This document shows positions 43,601 through 55,600 of a stretch of DNA of 64,000 nt, in pieces. Positions within the stretch are counted from its first letter, which is position 1, and every line of letters starts with the position of its first letter. The notes beneath the pieces were generated by a model. The model saw only the letters and a list, made by a program, of their open reading frames with translations, did no database searches and had not been told where the DNA came from. Location of the stretch: assembly GCF_965363235.1 (NCBI RefSeq), contig NC_134842.1, positions 33,108,958 through 33,172,957 on the forward strand. Reading direction: 5' to 3'. This DNA is from Mytilus galloprovincialis. Lineage: Eukaryota; Mollusca; Bivalvia; Mytilida; Mytilidae. The position numbers were made by a program, and so were the translations under genes.

Positions 43601-46600
43601 TCTTTAAAAAAGAACCACTTCTAGCAAAAAATATACCGAGGTATTTATACTCTGACAATTACAATTTCTAATTCTCTTATTCTGTATAACAAATCTAATA
43701 TTCTTGGGTTGTCTCCCTTTGGAGAATATAAGAACTTTTGTCTTGTTTACATTTATTTTAAGTTGCCATTTTTAGTGGAAGAGGACGTCAAGTCTTCTGA
43801 AGACCTATGGGACCGACTTTAACTCATTGAGCCTCCGTATGCCGCATTCGTTTCTGTGTATTACAATTTCATAACAACTTAAGATTCCTGACACCGATTT
43901 TTACACATGATTAAGCATCTGAATCATTTAATTTGTAAATTAGTATTGAAAAACAATCACTAAATTCGTAAATATGACCTTTTTATTTATGTAAATTAAT
44001 AGATTTCATCTCATCCACATGAAATCCATGAACGTTATTTGTTTACTTGTAACCGGATGTTTTTACTGTAGATATTTGTAGTACGCATGCGTGAATTTGG
44101 TATCGGGACAACTCACCCTGTTTACAAGTTCGCCCTTGAAGTTACAAATTTGCAATCTTGCAGACAAGAAGATTTTGTTTTTAATAAATAAAAAGGATCT
44201 ATTTCTTATTAAATTGGTGTCTTTATTCATTGTTTTCCTTGTCATGTGAATTAGATGCCTTTCTACTTCAAATGGTTTGAATCTATTTATAAAATTATTC
44301 AAGACTCAGTTGACAAGAGCAGTACGTTACTATTGGGAGAATTTGATTAAACTCTAAATGCTCAAAGAATAAGAAATATAATTGTAACTGAATGTACCTC
44401 CTTCTGAATAATTTATTGCAATATAAATATAAATCCCTTTTGACAAGAGACATTTGACTTTTGTCAGAAATATTTTTTTCACATGTGCAAAGGTAATCAC
44501 GTGTGCGGCCATATTGGTTTGTTTACAAATATGTGAAGAAGCCTGTAGAACCATGACCTAAACATAAATAGTCTCTGAAAGCGTAAACTTTATGCAATAC
44601 TATTTTATCAATCATGATTATTTTCATAAATTTAAATTTGATTATTTAAAGAAATAAAATTATAACAATTACGATTTTAGATAAGAGATTCTACTCAGAC
44701 ATGCTTTGATCTATTTATAGCCAAATTAGTTTACCTGTGTGAAAATGTAAATAATTTGTTTACTAAACAAATAAAGACAAACTATGGATGGAAGATAATA
44801 ATTTACATAAATATTTCAGGACATTTGATTGATTTTAATAAATATAGGATTTAAAAACTGCAAGTGGAAGTTAACAAATTTAATCATTAGCTACATAATC
44901 AGCTGATAATTTTTCTCGCAAACATCGTGGTGATCTGATGTAACTGATAACAATCACTCCATCAATCCTCCAGCCCTTTCACATATTAAGCAATAGATCT
45001 ACTTATTATTGTAGAATATTCACTGAATATACATTCATCGTCTAATTGAATATATCGGGTAATCGGATATTTTTAGCTGACATTTTGGGTATCCGATTGT
45101 CCGGAGTCTACTGTACTACCATAAACATGATAAAGATAGTAAATAGTATTTTTTTCACTAATTTATTGACATAATACTGGTTGTAACATATTTTATTTTT
45201 GTATTCAGGTTGGGACCCCCCCCCCCAATTATGAGTGGTGTCCCTTAAATAAGGGACTGTTCCTAAAACACGGGGTCATTTTACTGTTGAAGAAAAAGAA
45301 AGAACATTTTTAAGATTTTTATTAAACTCAAAAGTGGGAAAATTCTTATATTTGGAACAACTTTTCTAAATGAGGGGTCAAGTTAATAAAGAAGATAGAA
45401 AGTGTGGCTGTGGCCATTGATTGACACATTAAATTCATCCATTGACTGGGACAATTTACGTGAACGTTTGTCTGTAACGACCACTGTTCACGACGTACCT
45501 ACGATAGACATTTAAACTGTGGGGTCACCAAAGGTTTCTTAACGCTTTTAATTATAAAATAATTCGAAAAATCAATCAGGAATAACCTTTATGTTTTGAT
45601 TTATATAATTGATATAAATCAAAACATCGTGTTATTTCTGATTAATTTTTCGAATTACTTTATTAAGGTGTTGAGAACCTTTGGTGACCCCATAGTTTAA
45701 GTGTCTTTAAAAAGTACATAGTGAGCAGTGGTTTTTACATACAAACGTTCACCTAAATTGTCCCAGTCAATGAATGAATTTAATGTGTCAATCAATGGCC
45801 ACAGCCACACTGTTTTGAATTTCATTCTATAAGTTTAGAAACAACAGAAAATTCTTCTGACATATTTTGACCATTTAGTACTTAATAGATGCATAGTTCT
45901 TGGGGGAAAGTTTCATCAAGTAATATGAATAAAAATGTGCTCATTTTTTACAGTGGGTTATAATGTTCTTCCAATAAGGTTACCCCTCATTTGGAGTGTT
46001 GTTTCCGACCTGTTAAATGCCCATCTTTGTGTGCATAATTCAAAATTGGAACTTTCAACAAGCATCTAATATTCTTACGCAAGAAAATAAACACTGATCT
46101 GCTAGCTTCATCTCTTCTACCGATTTAATAACTAGAATCATGCAAACAGACTTAAGAAAAAGGCATGTAAGTTCATCATACAAATATGACACTATTTCTA
46201 GACAATCCAGATTGTGCAAAATACTTCACTTAAAATTGTAACTTTAAAATTGTTGTTGTGCACTAAAAACCCCTATGGGAACTTTCAAAAGTTGGCGGGT
46301 ATGTAACAAGCCTTACTATTTTTATGCTCCATTTATGGGCATTATGTTTTCTGGTCTGTCCGTTCGTCCTGCTTCTGGTTATAAAGTTTATGGTCGAGGT
46401 ACTTTTTGATGAAGTTGAAATCCAATCAACTTGAAACTTAGTGCACATGTGTTCCTTATGATATGATCTTCTTAATTTTACTGCCAATTTAAAGATTTTA
46501 CCTAATTTTCACAGTCCACTGAACATAGAAAATGATTCTACGGATGGGAAATCCATGTACTTATGACCTTTTCTTGTTTGAAGAAAAAAAAATTACATCA

Positions 46601-49600
46601 TAACGATAATGGAACAAAGCAGCCTTGGTAAGTGGGGCTGCTTTTGTGGTAATTCAGGTTACCTTTTATTCACCTTCTTTCACCTCAGAGCTATCAGCTC
46701 TTTGATTCACAATAATCATCAAATTCACTACTCCCGGAAAATACATGTTATCACACATCAGCAGGGCTTTGTATCTACAATTAAAATACAAATTGTCAAA
46801 TTTAAAATAATTACTTGTACACATTCAACAATGAGCAAAATAATTAATATTTGTATTTTTGCCAAATTTCAATGAACCTTTTCAGATAAAGAATATATCA
46901 AATTTAATATCAGAAACAAAAACATGAAAGGCAATGGTAATAAAATGTATTGATTTAAAATCTTTATTCAGTTTATGTCAAATGACAAAATTGTTTGTTA
47001 TTTTTTTATTTCAGTATTTTGCCACACTTCAAGACAGTTTTATAAGTCTGTTTGTTCTTTTGACTACAGCAAAGTAAGTTTGTTAGAGATAGAAAAGTAT
47101 GGCGGTTAAAAGTTATACTGTTTTGAATTGTTTAGTATTTTAGAATAGTAGTCCAATGACAATCTGGGGCGTAGCTCCATATACGCTGTCACGCCATGGC
47201 GTGCACATCGCAGGGTCTAAAAAAATAATTTATGCCGAAAAATAAAATAAAAATACAAACGAGTAAAAAATATTAAATCTAACTTAACCAAGCAAAGTAG
47301 AAAACGATACAGTATAACTATTTTAATAACGTCACAATAATATTTCCGTCTGTAAAATCAACCCTGACCGAAATCGTTTTTAATTTATTTGCGAGAATTT
47401 TCTTCTGGTACTCGACGTAAAAAGCAGCTATAAAACATGAACAGTTCAAAGCGTGACAAGCCTAAAGGGCAAACGTAAGACATTTTTTTCTCTCACAAAA
47501 ACGCCTACCAACAGTGATAGTCATGCAGAAACACACCCAGCAACAAATCAGGACAATTTAGACCCCTGAAACGTCAAAAATTGACGATGATTGAACTTAG
47601 CTTAAGTGCCACATCCGTGTAATGTCATTGAAGCCAGTACAAAAAAATCCGGGACCATCTTATCCAGATATTTCTTTGTTGAAAGATTCGAAATCCTTAG
47701 GAAAAGATGTAAAGTGACAACTTTTGCCCGACAAATGGAAAGATGTCCACACCTTCAAATTTCCGACAATTAAGGGCATATCCAACAGTTTCAGGGGAGG
47801 TAATAACAAACGTAACCGTCGTCTATAGTTTCCCGTAATTTCACTGTGTTTCAACGACGTCATAATGGCCGTCTGGAAAGGGCGGTTTCTTTCCTCAAAG
47901 GAAAGGGCACGGCGGGAATCGGGAAAAAACTCATACAGAATATTACCAGAACTAGAACTCAAAATTAAAAGATATCTTTGTCCTTTTGGTCTATTTATAT
48001 AAAAGAACTGCAATTATCTTAATCATAATTACTAGACCATACTCACTTAAGTTTCCGTTTTCTTAAAATTATCTTCAATACAGTAGAAAACAACGACAGC
48101 AAATGATTTATTATTGCAGTAGAATGTAACACAAATTGTCAGTATAGTTCTTTACCAAACTTTTCCGAGATCATTGTCATTCAGGATAGAAAACTCAAAG
48201 TTTAGTTTTTCTTGAGAAAGATGAAAAAAATGGTTTCTTGAGAAAAATAAAATACGGCGTAAACTAACATTTATCATGCATCTAGCTTTGCGTTGAAGTG
48301 CTAATATGTATACAGTAGCTCTTTAAATGAATACGACCTTTAACCGGTAAACACAATGTAAAACAAAAGATGACACAGTAATAAAAAAATATTGAAATAG
48401 GAAAACATTGTAATATACTGACATACAAGTAAAAATATCTGACGATGTTAGTGTTTACTTATGTATGAGGAAACAAATATAATTTAACAAAAAAAAAACA
48501 GTGTAGGTCTTGACTAATTAGGCACGCCCTCTTAAGTCAGCGGGTCCATAACAGGATAGGAAAAAAAAACAGCCATCGAAGTACCATAATTCAAAATTTG
48601 GGGGGGGGGTTGCTAATAGCTTATCTCAAGATTTTGATCATTATTCAACTTTATCTAGTACGGCATACGTTTTACCACTAGTACACTCTTTATATCTTGA
48701 TAATGTATCAATCATTTACTTCAGATCCACTCTCACCTCGTTGTAAATATGCGTGATATATTTGCCACTGGAGGACGGGAGCAATCAATTCATCAGTTTC
48801 ATATAGTGATGCATAATCATTAGTTCTCAACTGATAATTGTCTCAAACAGTATTCCAGTTTTGGTATTTTATTTTTATTTTATATCTTATTTCTAAACGA
48901 AAATTTTAGAATTTCTTTCCGCATCTTTCTCTTTGAATTCATTTGTTTGAATAATCAAAATAATATAGTAGTCTACATCAGTGGTTACTTTGTATGCAGC
49001 CAAACTATGTAGAGGGCAGTAGAACAGAAAACAATTTCCATTGTGTATATATGCAATAACTCATAATATTGAAGCGTAAAACCACGGCAGTCAGGCTCGT
49101 TTAGGTGGAAAAATTACTGTGTCAATTTCATATACTTATATATTGTAAATATGTCATAAAAGCAAAAACACACGAAAAAAATGGCCACAATTTATAATAA
49201 CATTCAACATTTTTCGGCTGTTTCGTTTATTCTCAAGTTAATGTCTTACTGATCTGTTTTGTTAATCAAATTATTATATTTTTCATCTACAACTGCAAAA
49301 GGCGCAACAGATGCGACTTATTTGAAGATTAATGTAACCTTTGTTGTTGTTTATAGATTTTATTCGAAGTTCGTATATCCCTTCAACCATTTATTTAGAT
49401 GGTATTTTAACGTATAGATAGCGCGAAACTCTCCTTACTCTATGCATCTGATATAACGAAATTTTTATTTCGACTAAACGAGGCTGCAAATTTATACATC
49501 CGAGCAGCTAAACGGCCGCACCCAATTTTAGCAAATATATACACGTAACTGTCGGACTGGAGCAGTCCAGAATGTGAATATTTCTATACCCAATCAATAC

Positions 49601-52600
49601 TTTTTTTATGAAAAAGATTTTAAAGGTATACATTAATACGACAGCAACCCAACGACACATATGATTCAAAACACTAAGAGTCAACATACAGATTTTTGTT
49701 ATAGCTAGAAGCCTGTAAAGAAAAAAAACAAACAAACTGCAACATGAATATATAATACGGAGTCGGTGAGATTTTAGACAAGTGTTTGGTTGCAAAATTT
49801 CACGTGCTCTTTATTGATTTCGTTAAATGTGAAATTATATAGACAGTGTAATATAAATCAGTGTAAGAAAACCACTTCTTTGTAAAGTAACAATAAAATA
49901 AATAATGATTATGGATGACGGACGTCAAGTGGCATATTAAATGAATAATCAGAACAAAAACATTAAATGTAAATATAATATGAAAATTAACCCTGCTTTG
50001 TACTTTAGACCAACACACAGAAACGGATTTCTAACGTGTAATTCGTTTGTTTTAAAAGAGGGATGAAATACCGTATACCAGAGCCGGGGACTATTTTAAT
50101 AGTTTGTAATTCCCAGTGGCGGATCCAGAAATTTCCATAAGTGGGGGCCCACTGACTGACCTAAGAGGGGGCCCGCTCCAGTCACGCTTCAGTGATTCCT
50201 ATATAAGCAACCAAATTTTTCCCCAAAAAGGGGGGGCCCGGGCCCCCTGGCCCCCCTAAATCCGCCTCTGATTCCATGGTTTGCTAACCCGAACAATTCA
50301 GTTCCTCCCCGTAATCGATCTCTCCTACTTGCGAGGTAGTAATCGTAGATCAGCGGAATATAACGACTGAATTATTCGGGTTAATGATTTGCATGTAACT
50401 GAATTATTATCTCGTACAGATACTGGTCCATTATAAATAAGAAGATGCGATATGAGTGCTATCGAGACAACTATCCAACAAACTCACAGTGTAAAAATAC
50501 ATTTGTCTGCAACTCCGTCGCACTGCCTTTGAAAAATTAGCGGGGAAATATAACGTTACGTCCCGAAACGTCTTAATTTTTGGCGCAATTTGTGAGGCTT
50601 ACGGAAGGGATTGAGTAAACAATATTATATTACTCGATTTTTCTCAAAAACGAGTATGGTGACAAATATTTTTCAAAACGTTATGACGTTCCATTTTTTT
50701 CAAAGAATAACATATCTTACTTTGGTCAAATCGACACCGTTAGAAATATTTAAAAAAATCTAAAATGTGCATTTCAAACGTTCATTTCTTGCCGTTTTGG
50801 GGGGTAACCATAACGTTTTTGGCTTTATTTGAGTAAGAATTAATTCTTTAAATGGTAAAGTTAGATTTTTCTAACCATCTTTAACTATTTTGCTTCAATT
50901 TGAGCCCCATTATATAAGTATATGTTGATTAAAAAATCATATTTAATTTTTTTAAATAAAAAACGTTTGTTTCTTCAAAATTGCAAAAATGTTCAATTTT
51001 CAGCAGTATTTTTAGCAAAAACGAAATCGACAACAAATATTTTTTTTGGCAAAATTTTATTCTCTGTCTATTGAAGAATGAAATATCTTTACGGGAAAAA
51101 ATTCTCACCGTCAAAAATAAACTGTTGGATATGCCCTTAAGGTATATTAACTCCATTTCAATTAAAAAAATATATAATGCGCGTCGTTGAACTAACAGGG
51201 CTGCAGGGGTTGTAAACCCACGTTTTTGTTTAGATAAGGGTTGTAAATTTCGTACTTTATTTTGGTAAAAAAAAATGACCAAATGACTTTTGTTCCATTT
51301 TTATCTCTCAACTTTGGTTCCGATCCTGAACAATTTAATGAATTACAGTAAACTTTATATGAGTTTGACTGTCCCTTTGGTATCTTTCGCCCCTCTTTTA
51401 TATGTAAATTACGATAACGGTAAATACAAATCTGAATTCCCTCTTTAAATTATTGTTTTGAAGGGCTACTTCATATTGTTCTGTTTTGACACCTTCCTGT
51501 CGAAATATTAAGGCGTCAACGCATTAAAAATAAAATAAAATAGCCTTTCAAGACTTCATCAAGTTCCGCAGTACTAGTCCGTTACTGAAATGTTGCGTTC
51601 CGAGCAAAATGATGAAAATGTTTGGAACGAGCTATACCAAACCACTCTAGATATAGCAGAGCTTTTTGGTATAGTTGAAAATGATCCTAGGTGGGGTGGA
51701 AGACAAACCTCGAGAGCTATAACCATCCAACCGTAACACCTAAGGATTACTGGCGAATTTCTCTCTACTATCCGTTTCTGGATCATATGATCACAGAACT
51801 TGATTCTTGACTTCTAAATTCAGAAAACCGTTTTCATGCACAATATCTTCTTCCGTGTGTGGTCGAACAAATAACTAATGACCAATTGACCAATACTGTG
51901 TGTTCTCCTAACAATGCCCTTTATTAGTGCTACAGCTGAAAGGTCGTTTAGCGTACTGAAACGTTTGAAAACGTACATCCGTTTCACAATGAGAAATGAC
52001 AGATTATCGGCTTTGGGTTCCACTGTGATTTTGAGGTCAATTTAGACAAGGCCATGGACGTTTTTGTTGCAGCTAAAAATACGAAGGGCAGATTTTTGAA
52101 AAATATTCAGGATGTTTCTCAATAAAAAATGATCAAATACAGTCTTAATAATTTGCTAATCAAACCAATTTCAGGCCGTCAGAGCGCACCATTTTGCGTC
52201 CAGCCAAACCACCACCCCCCCCCCCCCCCCCCCCCCCCCTGGTTGGCGTGCACTTCAAAGGGACCCAGCTACGTCCCAGACAATTACTTTAAAAATAGTT
52301 CTCAAGTATCCAACTAAGTGCAAAAGAAATATCCTATGATAATACAATACATACTTATACATTATACCAAACAAAGCATGCTTGTAATTGTTTTCATTTT
52401 TATTTCACAATGTTTTTGCAGGAAGTTAATAAGTGTTCTTGATGGTGGATCACCATTGTTCTATTTTTCTCTTATATTTCCGACACATAACCTAATGATG
52501 TTACACATTTAAATGTGATTATTTTGCAAACTAAAGCTTCAAAGACTTAGTCCTACCAAGAAATATTTTCCTCATACTTTCTCAAATACTACTTAATAAA

Positions 52601-55600
52601 ATTACTTCATAATAGGTCAGCAGCTTAACACTGATGATTTTTAACCCTTGAACTTGTTTTTAATCTGTCAGACCCCCTTATTTCTGTTCAAGGGCCTAGC
52701 TAAACACAACAATGTGTTTGATTTTTTACCACAGATAACAATTAAGTTTTAATGAAAGTAGCTATCTGGTAATCTTTGTACATGTACTACTAATTTTTTT
52801 CTTCAGTTATCCAGATGTAATGATGCCAGCCTATGCCAGTTCCAGATACTACAGTATTTTCTACATTATATACCTGTCTCTAGAACTTTATTTTATAATG
52901 AATCTGGTGAGTTATACAACAAGGGGAGATAATTTACACAATTTTTCAATCTTCCATGGTTAACATATTGGCACTAGAATGCTCCACTATAAATAAATAT
53001 GTTTAAACTAAACTAGAATGCTCTTCCATGAAAATGGATGTTGGTGTGTAGAAGGGATTACAAAAATTTCCCAACAACAAAGTCACTTTAATTGGCAATT
53101 TTTCCAACAACTTATAGGTACATGACCATAAATGACACCTGCCATAATTATATCATTAAAAAAATCCCAACTCTTTCCTATCCTTCCACATTCATTTAAA
53201 TAATGTTATCAAAATGGTACAAAGATGAATACTAATCTGAATAAAATTAATTAAAATAATAATAAATCTTCGAAAATACAAAAATTGGGTGATATAACAA
53301 GAATTTCAATAGTATTTTATTATAAGAAGAAAAAAGTAGGTTATTATCAATGTTACTGAAAGTGACTTTAGTAAACATTTATTTTAATTCAGAATGCTTT
53401 TTTTTGAAATTTTATTGTGGTGTAAGGAGTTAACATAAGCAAATTTTGTATCAAGCACAAAAGCATAATATTGTAACTTTGAACAATATTGAACTTTTGA
53501 AACAAAAATTATTATTTTATTATGACATTCTTCAAACACACCAATGCATTTTAGGGTGAAAATGTCATACCTGTTATATGTTCCTACATACAATAAAGGA
53601 AAAGGGAAAGAAAAGGGGATATTGATTAGAAATAATGTACACATTTCAATGAAAGTACATTTACGTATATTTTTATTTTTCAGTTTCTTGCCGTAGTATA
53701 TGATACATTTTCAAATTTAGAAAAGACAAAAGTAAAGAAATTATTTTTTCACAAGCGACTTGGTTGTCAACATGCCTTCAGATTATTGGTTACTAAGGAG
53801 GTAAGTCCAAAATTCTAACCAGGCCTCAGTGGCCAAGTGGTATCAGTAACTCATCAGTATCCTGTCAAGAATCAGTTTGTGATTTTCAAATCCCACATGT
53901 TGCATGCATGTTTTACTACAATCCTAATTGACTATACTACAATCCTAATTGACTATACTACAATCCTAATTGACTATACTACAATCCTAATTGACTATAC
54001 TACAATCCTAATTGACTATACTACAATCCTAATTGACTATACTACAATCCTAATTGACTATACTACAATCCTAATTGACTATACTACAATCCTAATTGAC
54101 TAGGATTGTTAGTTATCCTTTCTAAGGTAATGGTTCTCTCAGTCTTCATCAATCATACAACACTGGCAGATATGTTATAAGAAATAGTGCTAAAAGTGGC
54201 ATTAAACACAAAAAAAAAACAATCTAGAAGTCTTACTACCAGAGATATTTGTGACTGGGGAATAATTATTTATAAGATTCTAACTTTTTGTGGATTTTAT
54301 TGTGGGTAAATGTAAACCACAAATTAAAATGTTTAAAGAAATAAAAAATGCTTTTTGCATGTATTCAGACTTTGGCAAAACCACAAAATCAAATGTCCAA
54401 GAAAATTGAATTTACCTCCATCCTCAAAAAAATTGTATTCTTAAAAAAAAATTAATAGTTATCAGTTTTTTGGCAAAAATGTACCCATTTGTTTCTGCAG
54501 AAAATTAATTAGTGATGGAAATATATATACATGTATAATATCCAGAAAAGATTTATTGTAAAGAATCCAGACTTTGATATTGATGTTTTTTTGTTGCAGG
54601 ATAACAAGTCTATAAAATTAAAACATTTTCTTGGGATGATGAAACATCTAAGACCAAAGAAAAGTAAGTAAAATATAATGAACATTTTAGTTATTGTATT
54701 CTAAATGAATGGAATATAAAAGTAAAGTTAATTGTTTATATCATGTGAAATGTGCTATGAGTCAGGCTGTTAATTTTCTTTTCTGAATTGTTTTACATTT
54801 TGTAATCTTATTGCTGATGACATAACCATGATTGAATTTTCAGCATAAGTTCAGTGGCCTGGTTCAAATTTTAGTAGCCTGTGCCTCTTGGTCTTTGCTT
54901 ATCTTTTCCTTTGTATTGACAGGTAGAAGAGATGGTTATCTAGTTTTTAAGATGTTAAACATGAGTACATCAGGAAAATTATCTTTGGAAGAATTTCATA
55001 AGATATATGAAGCAATTGACTTGCAGTGGATGGTAAGTAAGATAGATCATACACTTTGTTATTATTATTTCAACTGTAATACTATCTTTTTCGTGTTATT
55101 AATATTTCAACTGTAATACTATCTTTTTCACATAAAGGTTGGCATAAAAATCTAAATGCACACCAACATTTCGTCAGTATTTACAATGTGAGATAAACAT
55201 GAATGATACAACAACCAAACACAAACAAACAAAAACAAACAAAAACATCTGAAGATTTCGTGCTATTATTGTGTCTAATTTTGTTAAATATTTTATTGCA
55301 TGTTCTCACATTGTGAGAACAAAGAAAACTATGTTTTGATTGACTACTAAGTCACTTTCCCATCAATAGAGAAATATGAATCCTTGAAAGTGTTTTTTCT
55401 TTTCAGTTAAAATCGGATGAAAACATTATCTGGTCATCACATTTCAAATATCCTTTCAACAGAATTTTTAGATGTAAGTATTTGTGTGTGTATTAAATCT
55501 TTTTGAGCTCAACAGATAATTGCCAAGTATCTCAAAGTAATTTCTTTGGTCAACAGCTGCATTTATAGAATATTTTGACAACTTATTACATAAATGTCAT

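Larger units (their letters stand above)
47770..51140. mobile_element. TTAA-flanked transposon nested in the hAT element
   Basis: TTAAGGGCATATCCAACAG at the left (47770) and CTGTTGGATATGCCCTTAA at the right (ending 51140) are perfect inverted copies, the match extending to 22 bp, with TTAA at both borders. The 3.4-kb interior shows no transposase. It contains the MITE at 50114-50270. A piggyBac-like or Kolobok-like origin is inferred from TTAA alone. Confidence 0.68.
47163..52280 (+). mobile_element. hAT-type transposon occupying most of TPCN1 intron 7, with nested insertions
   Basis: TCTGGGGCGTAGCT at the left and AGCTACGTCCCAGA at the right are inverted ends with one mismatch. Inside, near the right end, is a decayed hAT transposase C-terminus (51590-52110). 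Near the left, a frame around 47437-47770 (start [13 protein letters not shown], later [13 protein letters not shown]) may be its N-terminal remnant. A TTAA-flanked element (47770-51140) is nested between. No target duplication could be fixed. It is dead as an autonomous element. Confidence 0.6.

Noticed and set aside
53914-54102. CRISPR-like regular repeat
   Set aside because: The 21-bp units are contiguous with no spacers, and the genome is eukaryotic.
53837-54103. 88-codon open frame with repeated TTILIDY
   Set aside because: The frame is produced by the 21-bp minisatellite, whose unit length is a multiple of three.
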